This document shows, piece after piece, positions 1 to 58,742 of a stretch of 64,000 bases of DNA; position 1 is the first letter of the stretch; each line of letters begins with the position of its first letter. The translations under genes were made by a program, and so were the position numbers. This stretch comes from Corallium rubrum (lineage: Eukaryota; Cnidaria; Anthozoa; Scleralcyonacea; Coralliidae). The notes under the pieces were generated by a model. That model made no database searches and was not told where the DNA came from. It worked only from the letters and a program-made list of their open reading frames with translations. The stretch is taken from assembly GCA_964035015.1 (NCBI GenBank), contig OZ036010.1, positions 2,300,104 to 2,364,103 of the forward strand, read 5' to 3'.

Positions 1-351
1 GAAGATCCTTTGCCATCTCGTGTTGGTTTTAAAATTTAAACTTTTAAAAGCGTTTCACAAATCTTTTGACAGACTAGAGTTCCGAAGTTCCAGTTCATTG
101 TTTCCGAAGTTGGCGACAAACATTGCAACTTTGTTTTGATGCTCGCTACTTGATCGGCTGCTATACGTAACGAATTTGCGGAGTTCGTAAACTTTGCGGC
201 AAACGTCTGACTGCGGAACTCTTCCGTCAAGAGTTATGTGAAACGCTCTGTAATCATTGTGAAATAAGGACTATTGTGTTTGGGCTTATGCAGTTACGGA
301 CTTATGGTGTGTGTGTTTGAATCGTTCATGAAAAGCTTTGAGACATGCACC

Positions 352-450
352 GATTATTTTGCCGATTATTCAAAATAATCGGCCGATTACCGATTATTTT
401 AAATTGGCCGATTAATCGGCTTTGCCGATTAGTTTCCGATTAATCGGCTC
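352..450. repeat. CCGATTA-type minisatellite
   Basis: Imperfect tandem and inverted copies of CCGATTA/TAATCGG units, dense enough to fold on themselves. No coding signal. Confidence 0.6.
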
Positions 451-527
451 ATCTCTATTGGCCTATGTCCAACCCTTCGATAAACTTTCATGAAAATTGA
501 TGCAATACTTTTTGAGATATCCTGGCA

Positions 528-528
<1 letters not shown>

Positions 529-593
<65 letters not shown>

Positions 594-754
594 GGACGGA
601 CGGACGGACGGACGGACGGACGGACGGACGGACGGACGGACGGACGGACGGACGGACGGACGGACGGACGGACGGACGGACGGACGGACGGACGGACGGA
701 CGGACGGACGGACGGACGGACGGACGGACGGACGGACGGACGGACGGACGGACG

Positions 755-792
<38 letters not shown>
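529..792. repeat. Compound tetranucleotide array (AGAC)n-(GGAC)n-(AGAC)n
   Basis: Nearly perfect period-4 array whose GGAC core is flanked on both sides by AGAC. The 45 bases before it (about 480-528) closely match those before the compound array at 27303, so the arrays appear to be tails of a dispersed element. The open frames across it are artefacts of the period-4 sequence. Confidence 0.95.
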
Positions 793-1115
793 GGTAAAAG
801 CATTAGAAAAGCAATATATGACATACTTGGTTTTCGGACAACCAAAGAGCATTCAGAGGCAAAGTACCAATGGTTAAAGGTAAGTTCTCAAGTCTGTCAA
901 ATGAATATAAAAATACAATAATAATAATAATAATAAACTTGATTTAGTGAAGGTATAAACATCATTTATAAGAGTGTGCCAGATGGCCTTCAATTACATA
1001 GTAAGAGTAAATTAGCATCAATTAATTAAATACGCCTTAAAAATCATTAACAATTCATGAAAAAAACACAAAGAAAATCAGTACCATTTATATGAAAATT
1101 TATACCTGATATTAT

Positions 1116-1527
1116 TATATAGCTAGAGTTTCGCTGGATGCAACGATGACTGTCATTGGTTGGTTTGTGGTCACATGACCTTAGCTAAATGTCAGTGTCT
1201 ACAGAGCGGGCAACAATTGAGAACTTATTGCCTGCTCGGTCAATAAGTTTTCAATTGTTGCCCGCTCTAACTTTGAACTCTTCGCGGCATCCTATAAACA
1301 AAACCTTGTTTGGTACGAAAAAAAGAATATTTATAGGTCTTCAAAGCATGTGTGAAGATTAACTGGAGAAATGTATTGCTGTTCTTTTGTTCTGAGACTC
1401 ATATTTGTTTGGTTGAAGTGAAATTATGGAGCCAGGCGAAATGTTTTGGTATTAGGCTTAGCGTTTGCCTTTTGTGTACTTTCCCTTGATAAACGTCGAA
1501 ATTATTCAGCGAAACTCTAGCTATATA
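1116..1527. mobile_element. MITE with TATATAGCTAGAG terminal inverted repeats
   Basis: The ends at 1116-1135 and 1507-1527 are inverted copies beginning TATATAGCTAGAGTTTCGC. An inner hairpin at 1204-1267 has arms beginning GAGCGGGCAACAATT. No coding capacity. The superfamily is not assigned; flanking TA is compatible with a TA target duplication. Confidence 0.75.
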
Positions 1528-1659
1528 ACAAAACACTTAATGTCTGATCACTCGGGAAACAGTTAGTTTTGTTTTCCCTCGAGTCTCGATGTTTCCTCGA
1601 CTTCGTCTCGGGAAATATCAAGACTCTTGGGAAAACAAAACTAAGTACACAGAGTGCTG

Positions 1660-1945
1660 TGTACTGTAGGCAGTGTTTTCGATAGAGCAAAGTGAAAAGA
1701 TGGTAACCTGCCGAGAACAGTTTTGACGACGAAATACTAACGTTTTGAGTGGAGCCCTTCATCAGAGTAAAAGGTAGAGTGCTGTGTAGGCAGTGTTTTA
1801 GATAGAGCAAAGTGAAAAGATGGTAAACTGTTGAGAATAGTTTTGACGACGAAATACTGACATTTTGAGTGGAGCCCTTCATCAGAGTAAAAGGTAGAGT
1901 GCTGTGTAGGCAGTGTTTTAGATAGAGCAAAGTGAAAAGATGGTA
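1660..1945. repeat. 120-bp tandem repeat, about 2.5 copies
   Basis: A unit carrying GGAGCCCTTCATCAGAG recurs with a period of exactly 120 bases (1751 and 1871). A related fold-back copy lies at 2350-2478. Sequence of the same kind (CCTTCATCAGAG) occurs in the palindromes at 2966-3430 and 13557-13742. Confidence 0.8.
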
Positions 1946-1970
1946 GTTTACTATAGTAAGGAAGGGTTAC

Positions 1971-2318
1971 TACACACGTAAAAACGCACAAGCTGTTACA
2001 TACCTGCAAGCAAGTTGTTACAAGGCTGTTCAACAGGCTGTCACCGTCATGTGTTCGCACTGGCTGTCCCAGTCTGTTAACATGTCTGCAACAGGTTGTT
2101 GACAACTTGTAACAAGGCTGATGACTCCAACAGACTGATGATAAGTTGTTCCAACAACCTGTTACCGCTCTGCACTCAACAAGTTGTTAACAGGTTGATG
2201 CTAACAAGGTTGTAGCAGCTTCTTGAATGAACAGCATTGTTACAACCTGTTAACAGCCTTGCTACAAGTCTGTTGCGAACACATCCTGTTGACAAGCTGT
2301 GAGATTTTTACGTGTGTA
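1971..2318. mobile_element. TA-flanked MITE, CACACGTAAAAA termini (copy 1)
   Basis: Termini CACACGTAAAAA and its inverse are flanked by TA on both sides, as in Tc1/mariner target duplications. The interior is built from repeats of AACAAGTTGTTA/CAACAGGTTG type and has no coding frame. A second copy of the family is at 8511-9003. Confidence 0.8.
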
Positions 2319-2543
2319 GTACAGAAAGTTTATAAGTAAGGAAGGTTTGGTAGCCTTCTGCCGAGAATAGTTTTGATAATGAAATACTAACGTTTCAAGC
2401 GAAGCCCTTCATTACATTTTACTCTGATGAAGGGCGCCACTCGAAACGTCAATATTTCGTTACTAAAACTATTCTCAGGAGTTTACCACTTTTCACTTTG
2501 CTTCATAAATAAACGATGTTTATTAAATGATCTATGGTCCTAC

Positions 2544-21804
<19,261 letters not shown>

Positions 21805-22202
21805 TTAAAATCTCTAGTCACATGAGCTAAATGACTAGCTTCGCTCTAAACACGTGTCTTGGAAGGCACGAGACGGAATGGAATGATACAAAACGGGTTT
21901 TCTTTTAGGAAACCATTGAACAGTTGAGTAGATTGGTTTAATTTTGAGCAGCAAGCCAACGCTCAAACCCTCCACATTAGTGACGTCACACGTACTAAAC
22001 CTAAACTATCCCACAAGACAACACGAGCACACATAACTGATGCTAATCAGAGTGAAATGTGTTAAAAAGGGCTCTGCATTCCCCAGCAGGGGCAACTGCC
22101 TCCCCCCCCTCCCCCCCCGAGAAAATCCAAAATATGATTTTTATAATGTTGATTATTATTTTTTTAATTCTTTGAACGTTTTCATGGCGATAAAGTAATA
22201 TA

Positions 22203-22310
22203 AATAAGTTTTGTGGAAACACCACGTAAAATATTTCTTTGCTAAGAAATATTTCTTTTTTTTAGCAAAGAAATATTTTACGTGGTGTTTCCACAAAACT
22301 TATTTATATT
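22203..22310. repeat. Near-perfect palindrome
   Basis: ATAAGTTTTGTGGAAACACC and GGTGTTTCCACAAAACTTAT face each other; 50-base arms with AAATATTTCTTTGC near the centre. Confidence 0.8.
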
Positions 22311-23164
22311 ATTTTTTTTATTGGTATTCAGGTAGTTATATAGTTATAATTGCGCAAGAACATCACATTTGTTCCCAGAGTCCCAAAATAAAGAACTAAC
22401 TAGTCGTTTAATATCATACAGGGCCCGCTGTTGCGGATACCTGCCATCGTGTATCGTGTTCCTTTATTTTTGTGTATTTATTTTTTTTAAATTTATTTCT
22501 GTTATGTAAAAATGTGGCAAAGCTAATAAATAAAATAAATAAAATAAAATACAGTAACTCGATCTGACAATGAGTTTTCGCGTTAATTGCGTTCGCGCTT
22601 CCCAACGAACTTGCGAACTTCGTAACGAACTTCTGAACGTTTTGGTGAAAAGTGACAAGTGAGTTGCAAATGACTGTCGTTGTCTTTGTAAAAATGTAAT
22701 ACTGTAGTTTTAGACAAAATCTTTTGTAAAAATGAGAGAACGTTTCTTAAAAATATGTTTTAAAATGTTCAAAATTTTGCTCAAATATGATGTCAGATCG
22801 CGGGAAATGCCATTTCAGAGACTCAAATTTCAAAAATTTTCAGGGGGAACATACCCCCGGATCCCCCTAGAAATTGGGCACTCTTACAGCCCCCCTGACT
22901 AAAAAATCCTTCCTACGGCCCTGCTTGTAGCAAGCCTATCCGAAACATTGCCTACGTACCATTTTCTAAATTATTAGAATGTACAGTAGTTGATTAGCGC
23001 CTGAATCCAACGTTAAAATATCTATCTATTTTAATAAATTTCAATGTTCTTCTAGCTTCAGTGGCGGCGTCGTGGCCGGGGGATCAGGGGGTGGGGGGGA
23101 TGCCCCACCCCTAATGTCGTTCAACCCAGTTTTGTCGGAATTCGGGCATAAGCTTTTCGCGGTT

Positions 23165-23375
23165 TCTGGTCATGACTATCACTTTTGAGTTGTGCCACCA
23201 ACAACGAAACGTCGGAAAGTTGAATGTCTTCTATGCAAGAAGACATTTGACAGTGATTATCGATCTCGCTATAACAATAAATCATTCGGATCACGGATTG
23301 AGTAAAAGAAATACCAACATATTCCTTCCATACAAGGATGCTGGTGCTCCTGCGAATCCTTTCCAGGTTTGTCTT
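23165..23375 (+). pseudogene. hAT-like transposase N-terminal zinc-finger remnant
   Basis: One plus frame reads KRRKVECLLCKKTFDSDYRS, a C-x2-C zinc-finger start like that of ZMYM/TTF-type hAT proteins; after a frame break another reads DAGAPANPF before CCAG/GTTTGT, a possible old donor. Only a short piece remains. Confidence 0.45.
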
Positions 23376-23629
23376 TTGACTTTTTGTTATTTCAGTATTA
23401 AATTCACTAGTAGCGGTTGCGTGCAGCATAGCAGCACACTTCGTCGCTTTAATACGTCTGTTTTATACTTCGGGCAATCGTCGAATTTAATTCAGAAGTA
23501 TGTTTTATCGTTTATGCGAAGCTAATTGCCTAATTCTTATGTATATATGTGATATGTCGGAAAAACCTTGTTGTTTGTCGGAAAAATTGTGCTTTTGGCC
23601 ACCCCTAAAATCTATGAGCCACGACGCCC

Positions 23630-23800
23630 TTGCTCACTTTTCACCCAAGTCTTCGTAAGTTTATTTTGAACTCTTTTGATTGGTTGCTTGGATCCTAGCA
23701 GCCAATCAAATACGTATTTAAAAAAGAACTTTTAACTTCCCATCGAAGTTGCGAACTTCCGAACGAACTTGCGAAGATTTGGGTGAAAAGTCAGTTGGGA
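23630..23800. mobile_element. MITE with CACTTTTCACCCAA termini
   Basis: CACTTTTCACCCAAGTCTTC and its inverse (AAGATTTGGGTGAAAAGT) bound the element; a one-end relative is at 22600-22660. Confidence 0.7.
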
Positions 23801-24485
23801 ATGACCGTAATCAAAATTGGTAACAACCAAATACTTAATTAGTTTTTGTTTTTAAATTTTATTCAATGAACTTTCATTCATTCAATTTTTTGGGCGGGTC
23901 AGTTATAATACGCCTCTTCAACCGGGAACACCCACTGGGAGATTTTTTTTAGGGCCTATATTGGACCACAATTGGACCATCTTTCGAAACATATCCCAGT
24001 TCCTTAGTTTAAATTAAAAGTGATTTATAGAGTAAGGATTAGAGTAACAGTGAAGAGACATGGTGATTGGAAGTTGAGCTTAGTAGTGTCAATAAAATAA
24101 TTAAACTTATGCAACTTTAGCTAACTGAAGATTAACTCGTTCAGGCATGCAGGTTTCTGTTCCAATCCCCCCAAGCAGTTTCGATAGTCACAATATATAA
24201 GGGAATGCTATTTTTAGAGCTTATTATCTATACAAATTAAACCACCTCCAGCCGACAATTTGAAAAAAAAAGCACAAACCGAAAATAAACATCTTGAAAC
24301 TCAAATATGAGCGAAAACAAGACAACAAATAAAAACCTAAATAAAAATTAATTAAACTGTTTCGCTTGTTCTCTTGTTTTAGCTCATATTTTGAGTTTCA
24401 AGATTTTCGCTTTATGCTTTGTCTTGTATTGTCGATATTGTATTTTATGTCTTATTTCGTTCTTTTATTCCTATTATTAAAACCA

Positions 24486-24724
24486 GAACGAACGAACGAA
24501 CGAACGAACGAACGAACGAACGAACGAACGAACGAACGAACGAACGAACGAACGAACGAACGAACGAACGAACGAACGAACGAACGAACGAACGAACGAA
24601 CGAACGAACGAACGAACGAACGAACGAACGAACGAACGAACGAACGAACGAACGAACGAACGAACGAACGAACGAACGAACGAACGAACGAACGAACGAA
24701 CGAACGAACGAACGAACGAACGAA
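24486..24724. repeat. (CGAA)n perfect array, about 60 units
   Basis: About 239 bases of uninterrupted CGAA, decaying to GAATGAATGGACGAAC at the right edge. All reading frames through it are open, giving spurious NERT- and FVRS-repeat frames. Confidence 0.97.
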
Positions 24725-26251
24725 TGAATGGACGAACAATTAAGATACAAATGAATTTTGGGACATTGTTAACTAACGGTTATGGTGACCACGTAAATTT
24801 GTCTGTTGCACACAGCACACCACTGAACTCAAATTATAGACAGCCGAAACGATACATATCTAAACAAACCTGATACACCGACAATTAAGAATAGTACAAA
24901 TAAGTGTTGACTTCAAAAAACTAATTCACTAAATATACAGCAAAATGGTTCTTATTAAGATTGCCGTAGTTATATAAATTATAATTGCCGTGTCATGCTA
25001 ACAGGAATGTGAACTATTTACCAGACCAATATCAACTTCCTGTGCCTTTAGTGGTCACAGATCGGAAGTTCTACAAGTATTCGGCAAAGCAAAAAAAAAG
25101 TCCAAAAGAAGCCTAACTGATCATCCTGCGTGTCCTGCTATTTTTAATACCTAGCTGTCTCCATAGTTACTAGTCTTACTATATACAGTAACAGTATAGT
25201 ACAACGGAAATTATACTATCCTTGCTTGAGGGTTGGTACAGTAAATTTTCGTCATCGGTCAGTCGCGTGAATTGCTAAAAAATTTTCTTGTGAAACGTGT
25301 AATGCTAACATCTTAGCTGTCCGTGAAACGTGATTTACATTACAGCCGTGAACCGCAGTTGTTGATAATAAATATCCGCGTTAAATGTGAATTACGTACG
25401 TTCTCCACTTGTCGTGATAATTTCTAAGCTATATAATTAATTTGTTGTGATTTACGAGAGCAATACGAATTATCATACATGACTTGAGAGGTGTACCGCC
25501 AAACTCTCTTGCAGCCTTGCTTACTATGATTTTGTTATAAAATTAAAATATCACCAATGTGTTTTTTTTGTGAAACGTAAAATGCCGTTTTGTCACTCGT
25601 GAATGTGAAATAACCATTTTATCGCTTGTGCATGAAACGTGATCCATACCCCTCTTTTATACTAACCTTAGCTTTTTTGTTGACCAAAGGATGCTAATCT
25701 TTACTGGGTGTCAAAGCGGTCAAGTTTATGTAGTTTAGGCAGGGGAGTAAGAACCGGGGGGCATTGGGGGCATGTGCCCCCAACTTTGTCATGAAGTGCC
25801 CTTTTTGCAGCAGAAAAGTTCCCTTTTATGACAAACCATGTGTTTCAAGTGTCCTTTTGAAGCTCTACGGTACCACCTCCAACATCAATATTCTTCATTG
25901 CTTCCTACGCTACTGCAGTGAGTCTAGGCAACGAACTTAGCAGAAGATAATTATTTAGAGTCGTAATGCATTAGAGATCAGTATATTGTACATATTACGC
26001 AATTTACATGCGAGACATACTAGAAATACTTACCCGTTCAGAAAACAAACAAGTTATCTTATTAATACTTATCACAATTATCATAGCTTACGTTTACACA
26101 AAGTCACGGACACTGCGGTCTGCGAGTAATTGGTCTGAGATTGACAAATGCCTGCCTAATGCACATTATATGCACGGCAATTTGAACACTTTATTTATAC
26201 TAGATAACTCTGGTCAACTCTATCAGTCATATCTAAACTGTTCTCCCTAGT

Positions 26252-27099
26252 GGTCCAGTAAGGACCATCCCCTCATTGATTTAGTGTTACGACATGTATG
26301 TTACTACAGGAGATAACTAGAGTAAACTAAACTAACTTTATTTATATCCTACTACTGGCTTGAACTAAAGGATCTCATCTTCTTTTTTAAATGTAAACAA
26401 GGCCTCTTCGACCTAGACATCTCCTCTTTCGTCACTTTTTCTTCTCACAGCACGTCTCGCACCCGTTCAAGTAAGGACAACTTGCTTCAAGTCAACCATT
26501 GCAGGACGTCTCTCTATAGGAACTCTTTTTTCAACCGATTCGTAATAGTTCATCCGTTTCCTCCTTCAAACACAGACTAACTGTTTACTACTCTTCTCTG
26601 CTACACTCATCTTTCGATGTAAACAGAATGCGCACTTGGGAAACCTTCTGTTCCAAGTGCCGCTCTTTCAACTTAAGCTGTTGTTCCCAATTCGTCATGT
26701 CTTCTGTAAACTGTATATTTGTTCTCGTCTTTATTTTATTGTATGTTATGTTTGTTTTCATTAAGGTCGGTCTTCACATGGGACTACTCATGTCCTGTTG
26801 ACCTTACCTTCAACCATATCTTTAGTTATTCAAAGTTTTTTCTCTCTAATTTGATAGTTTTAACTCTTTCGCATTTATGTATGGTTGTAAAGTTAATAAA
26901 TAAATAAATGAATAAATAAATAAATTTATAACTCCAGTTTTCTCCCAGCTTGTAATAACAGTTTACCACCTTTTCAGTGCACAGTTCAGATATGACTGAT
27001 AGGGTTATCCAGTGTAAATAAAGTTAGTTTAGTTACTCTAGTTTTCTTCTGTATATATAGTAAAATACTGAACCAATAAGGGATGACCCTTACTGGACC
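26252..27099. mobile_element. Terminal-inverted-repeat element, GGTCCAGTAAGG ends
   Basis: GGTCCAGTAAGGACCATCCC and GGGATGACCCTTACTGGACC are inverted and the following about 90 bases (AACTAGAGTAAACTAAACTA) are too. The interior has no transposase. A duplicated piece of the inner right arm (CAGTCATATCTAAACTG) lies just outside the left end at 26224. Confidence 0.7.
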
Positions 27100-27256
27100 T
27101 CTTAATAACAGGTGATAATTAAACCACTTTGGATGCATGATTGGACGAAATACCACGCGGGCTCACGTGTGCGTGGAAAATTAAATACACGAAGGACGCA
27201 CGAGGAAGAATCGAGACAAACAGCCACAGAGCCAACTGTTAAAGTGCCTATGAAAC

Positions 27257-27521
27257 TTTCATGAAAATCGGTGCAATACTTTTTGAAATATGCTAGCTGG
27301 TGACAGACAGAAAGACAAACAAACAAACAAACAAACAAACAAACAAACAAACAAACAAACAAACAAACAAACAAACAAACAAACAAACAAACAAACAAAC
27401 AAACAAACAAACAAACAAACAAACAAACAAACAAACAAACAAACAAACAAACAAACAAACAAACGGGCGGGCGGACGGACGGACGGACGGACGGACGGAC
27501 GGACGGACGGACGGACGGACG

Positions 27522-27587
<66 letters not shown>

Positions 27588-27610
27588 TAGACAGACAGAC
27601 AGACAGATAG
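27257..27610. repeat. Compound array (AAAC)n-(GGAC)n-(AGAC)n with shared leader
   Basis: The leader CTTTCATGAAAATCGGTGCA is followed by about 42 AAAC units, about 16 GGAC and about 20 AGAC. The leader matches that of the array at 529. Confidence 0.95.
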
Positions 27611-28141
27611 TGAAATAAAAGTAGCGTGCTGCGTAGGCAGTGTTGAAACAACAATCGAAATATAGTAAGGTTTGAAATACTGCCGAAACAGACAGAAGCC
27701 GTCCTGCATAGCGGAGGTAAAAAGAAATCGAAATCTCCTTACCACGCAGCGTTTTAGTACATGCAACAATTTGAATCCTGCAAGGTATTTTTTAGATTTA
27801 TTACAAATAATTAAATATATTTAATTTACAAAAATACGTTAGAGACTACATTGACAATGTGAAATACAAATACAGATTTCATCTAAATCTATGACTGGGT
27901 GTATCAATATTATTTAAGTGTGAGAGAGATGTGAGTTTTGTATACTGCAGCTGTGCGTACAAAATATTAGGTTTCTTCACGTGAAATATATATCCTTTAA
28001 GAGACACTTGGTCCGTCAGGGTCAACATTACATTAAATATATACAGTAAAACAATTTATTAAATTAAATTATAATGTTACACCCTCGACCAGCGAAGGTG
28101 ATTCTCAAAAAAATCTGAGCGTTTTTCAGAGTGAGAAAAAC

Positions 28142-29130
28142 TTTCCACGGCCCTAAAGCCGGTTTCCATAAGATCGCCCCAATCGCCTGAATTCATCCAA
28201 TCAGATTGGGAGATTCCAATATCTCTAGTCTGATTGGAGAAATTTGGGCAACCGGGGCGATCGAGACGATCGTATGGAAACCATGCTAAAGGCGGATTTC
28301 CATTCAGTGCTTTTTGTCGCGCGATCGACGATTTGTGATCGCTTTCTTTTGTCGTAAGCCGGCTTTCCACTAGGCGACTTTTTTCGCGCGAAGCGACTTT
28401 TTCTTTTGTCTCATGAGCTCTGAGCTGGAACTAATCAGAAATCTATTGAATTCGAACAAAAGAAAGTCGCTTCGCGCGAAAAAAATCGCCTAGTGGAAAA
28501 CCGACTTTAAGGCTGATTTCCATTCAGTGCTTTTTGTCGCGCGACCGACGTTTTGTGATCGCTTTCTTTTGAATTGTGGGCTCTCGACTGGATCCGTTCC
28601 ACCCGAGGGCTTATGAGACAAAGAAAGCGATCGCAAAAAGTCGCTCGCTCGACAAAAAAAGTTGAATGGAAATCCGCCTTAAAGCTGGATTTCCATTCAG
28701 TGCATTTTGTCGCGCGATCGACTTTTCTCGATCGCTTTCTTTTGAAATGTGTGTATTCAACCAAAGCTAATGAAATGCGTTCCGCTTGAAAACCCACAAT
28801 TCAAAAGAAAGCGATCGCAAAAAGTCGATCGCGCGATAAAATGCACTGAATGGAAATGCACCTTTAAGCCGGTTTTCCACTAGGCGACTTTTTTCGCGCG
28901 AAGCGACTTTTTCTTTTGTCTCACGAGCTCTGAGCTGGAACTAATCAGAAATCTATTGAATTCGAACAAAAGAAAGTCGCTTCGCGCGAAAAAAATCGCC
29001 TAGTGGAAAACCGGCTTTATGGGCTCTGGACCGGCTCCGTTCCACCCGAGAAGGCATGAAACAAAGAAAGCGATCGCAAAACTAGTCGCTCGCTCGACAA
29101 AAGAAGTTGAATGGAAGTCCGCCTTTAAGT
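28142..29130. mobile_element. Cluster of five or more nested and abutting MITEs
   Basis: At 28142-28292 an element with CCGGTTTCCATAAGATCGC ends. From 28290 to 29130 an outer element with GGATTTCCATTCAGTGC ends is split by two near-identical elements with CCACTAGGCGACTTTTTTCG ends (28356-28510 and 28868-29018) and two more of the TTCCATTCAGTGC family (28507-28682 and 28682-28866). All are palindromic and non-coding. Confidence 0.8.
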
Positions 29131-29589
29131 TAGCAAAAACTTTCTACGGCATATGTTGTACGTTTTTGGCTGGGTTGAAAAATTAAATTGCTTAACGTTT
29201 TACGTTGTTAACGGCTTAAAGCTTCAGCAACACGATGCGACAAGTATAAATATATAAATATTATACCAAGTACTAAATAAAGGCAAAATCATTATAGGGC
29301 CATTTAAACGGGAGAAAATAAGTCGCGACTTAATGAAGACGCGTCCTATTTTAATTGTTGTTATGCATAGTTGTCCAACTGCGTACGTCACCAAGCACTC
29401 TAACCAAGCGATTAATTTCTTCAAAAATGGATAAGCCATGGTAAATTTTGAGAGCTTATAGCTCAAAGACTATGCAGCAGATTTGCTTGAAATTTCAAGT
29501 GGATACTCCTGCCATGATGATGTTTAAAACCACCGAGAAGTTTCGCTTCATAAACACTTTATAGATTAGGACTAGTGTTAGGACTTTAA

Positions 29590-29725
29590 AACCCCGTTTA
29601 CACAGTACAGGACGAATTCCGAACCTGTTCCGAATTAATACGGTTCCGCCTGTTTACACGGCGAAATAGGACGAATTCGAGACCGGTCTCAAATTCATCC
29701 AGTACCGTGTAAAGGTAGCCTACGA
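29590..29725. mobile_element. Small MITE, CCCCGTTTACACAGTAC end
   Basis: CCGTTTACACAGTACAGG and its approximate inverse CCAGTACCGTGTAAAGG bound about 135 bases. It belongs to the same style of elements with GTTTACA-containing ends seen at 37757 and 50932. Confidence 0.6.
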
Positions 29726-29845
29726 GTTAAAGTTAAAGTTAGATTTAAGATTATGATTAGGATCGGGCTGTCCTTGTAGTCAATGAAAGAGCTACGTCCC
29801 AGCTGTGTTAGTTGTGCATTGTGTTATAACTTATTGATCTCGAGA

Positions 29846-56694
<26,849 letters not shown>

Positions 56695-58742
56695 GTTTTG
56701 TTGTTTTTAATCGTCTGACCACTCGGACCACTTACATTATAAACAACACGCGTATCATTCATCAATCGTTTACAAACAAAGCTCTTGTATGGCCTCAAGT
56801 TTTGAAACAAAAAAGAACAACATACAAAACATATCTTTAACTCGTAGAATTCATACTTCTTGACAATATTCAAATAGAAAGTCAAACTTAATCATCCGCT
56901 TTCCATTTTTTTCTCACTGCGCAAATAAATATGTCTGTAATGAAGACTTTAAAACGGGGGGACATGCCCAAATATTTTCAAGGCTAAAAACTATTTAAAT
57001 TACTATTAAGTTTAACATTTTTTAAGAAACTAAGACTAGTTTCAATAAAGTCATGCTTTTAGTCAGTTTAATTTAGACTAGTAACGTATTTTTTAAGGGT
57101 GTGTAATTTTTTAGTTTCACTTTTATATCAAGTTACTTCCCCCCTGATTGATATCCCATATCAATCTGCATATTACTCCTAAATTTATATTGGCCAAATA
57201 ATTACTTTCTGATACGTCACTTAGCAACTTAATTATTGGTGTTTTCATAATTATGTATATATTTCTTTCAATATGACTTCATACAAAACACCAACAGCCT
57301 TACAAGCTAAATTTTGAATTAGTTCTAGCCAATGTATAAAAGGGATAGAAATTATTAAATCCAAAAACTTGCTTGCTTCAAAATTCTTGTATTGCTATGG
57401 AGCATATAGCAGATTATTTTTCAATTAGTTTTATTTGATATTGACTCAGTTGTAATCTTGTAAACAAAAGGATTTACTACAGTTTTGGATATGGAAAAAA
57501 ACATAGCAACAACGGCAATTCAAGATAAGGACGTTAAGTTTTATTATAAGGGTTTTATGGGCATAACATTTAATATATTACACAAATGTGGCTCTATTTC
57601 AAGTTGCTTTTTGTCTATATATCTATACAATATAGTTTTTTACAAGAATGAAAAGTACATGACTGGATGCTTATGAAATGTAAAACAAAGTCTATAAATT
57701 GTTAATTTACATGGATATATATATTGGTTTCATTTTACATTAATAATATATTTTTCTCTGTTTTAATAAAAGCTCGAAACATATGTATAGGTTATTTTGA
57801 GCCCACTAGGTGGTAAGTGATTTATTCACTGAGGGTGAAGCCCGAGGTGAATAAACACATATCCCAGATGGGCCTCAAAATAACGTACTTATTTTTCACA
57901 TGGCGAGGTTGACAGGATTTCATAAGATAAGGAGTGGTGTGGGGGATATTAGACGGGAAGATTAGAGGAGAATATTATAGCGAGGAATGGTAGAGGGGAA
58001 TATTAGAGCCTTAGAGGCAAATATTAGAGGGGAATATTAATCTATTGTTTTGCCAGGGGCTATTGAATATATTCCCCTAAAAGAACAAAGGAAACTGAGG
58101 CATGTGAAAAATAAGGAGACTTAAATAAGAAGCTCTGTATAATATGTCATATATTTTCACCTTTAATACTTCTAATCACTACAAAATATAAATATTAGAT
58201 TTCTCATGCATTCTGCTTGGGGAGAGGGAAGACGCTAACAGTGTGAGTGAAAGAAAAAAATGAGGTAGAATTACTGTAGGCAAAGTTCTATCCATAAAAG
58301 CATAGAAAACCTCATTAGCAGGATTGTTAAATACTATACCTAGCAAGTCATATATAAAAGGATGAACTCTAAACTCAAACTTGTGCTCTATTTTCAAGAT
58401 TGTTGCAGGAATCATTATTTTACACAAAATAGTCAGGATATCATGCATCACCAATCAAGTTAGTGATTGATTCCTGCTGTTCAGGCTTATAAATGCTAAG
58501 TGAACATACTGTATTTTATTTACTGTAAGACTCAAATGAACCAATGTGAATAATTAATTTTAGCTGAATACTTTTGCAGGAAAAAGTCACAGCTTTGAAC
58601 AAAATTTTGGCATTACTTTCACCTCCTACCCTATTTTTTCTCTTGCTCTTTAACTCATACAAAACACACTTTCCCTCCCAGCAAACAATTTAAACACCAG
58701 TGTCACAAAGCTAGATCTTACTAGTATAGGTTGCTTTATATG
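56695..58742. other. Intergenic spacer between EXTL3 and the membrane gene
   Basis: Two kilobases, AT-rich. It should hold the EXTL3 3' untranslated region and the promoter of the membrane gene, but I see no clear TATA or initiator. A repeat with GGTTATTTTGAGCCCACTAG and CAGATGGGCCTCAAAATAAC in opposition lies at 57790-57890, followed by AATATTAGAGGGGAATATTA-like repeats to 58060. Confidence 0.5.
58515..58520 (-). terminator. Candidate EXTL3 polyadenylation signal AATAAA
   Basis: AATAAA on the minus strand about 223 bases after the EXTL3 stop. Only position and sequence support it; the region is AT-rich, so chance occurrence is likely. Confidence 0.3.

Noticed and set aside
36..230. Short minus-strand open frame as the next scribble exon
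   Set aside because: No leucine-rich repeat or LAP motif and no phase-2 acceptor continuing exon 13.
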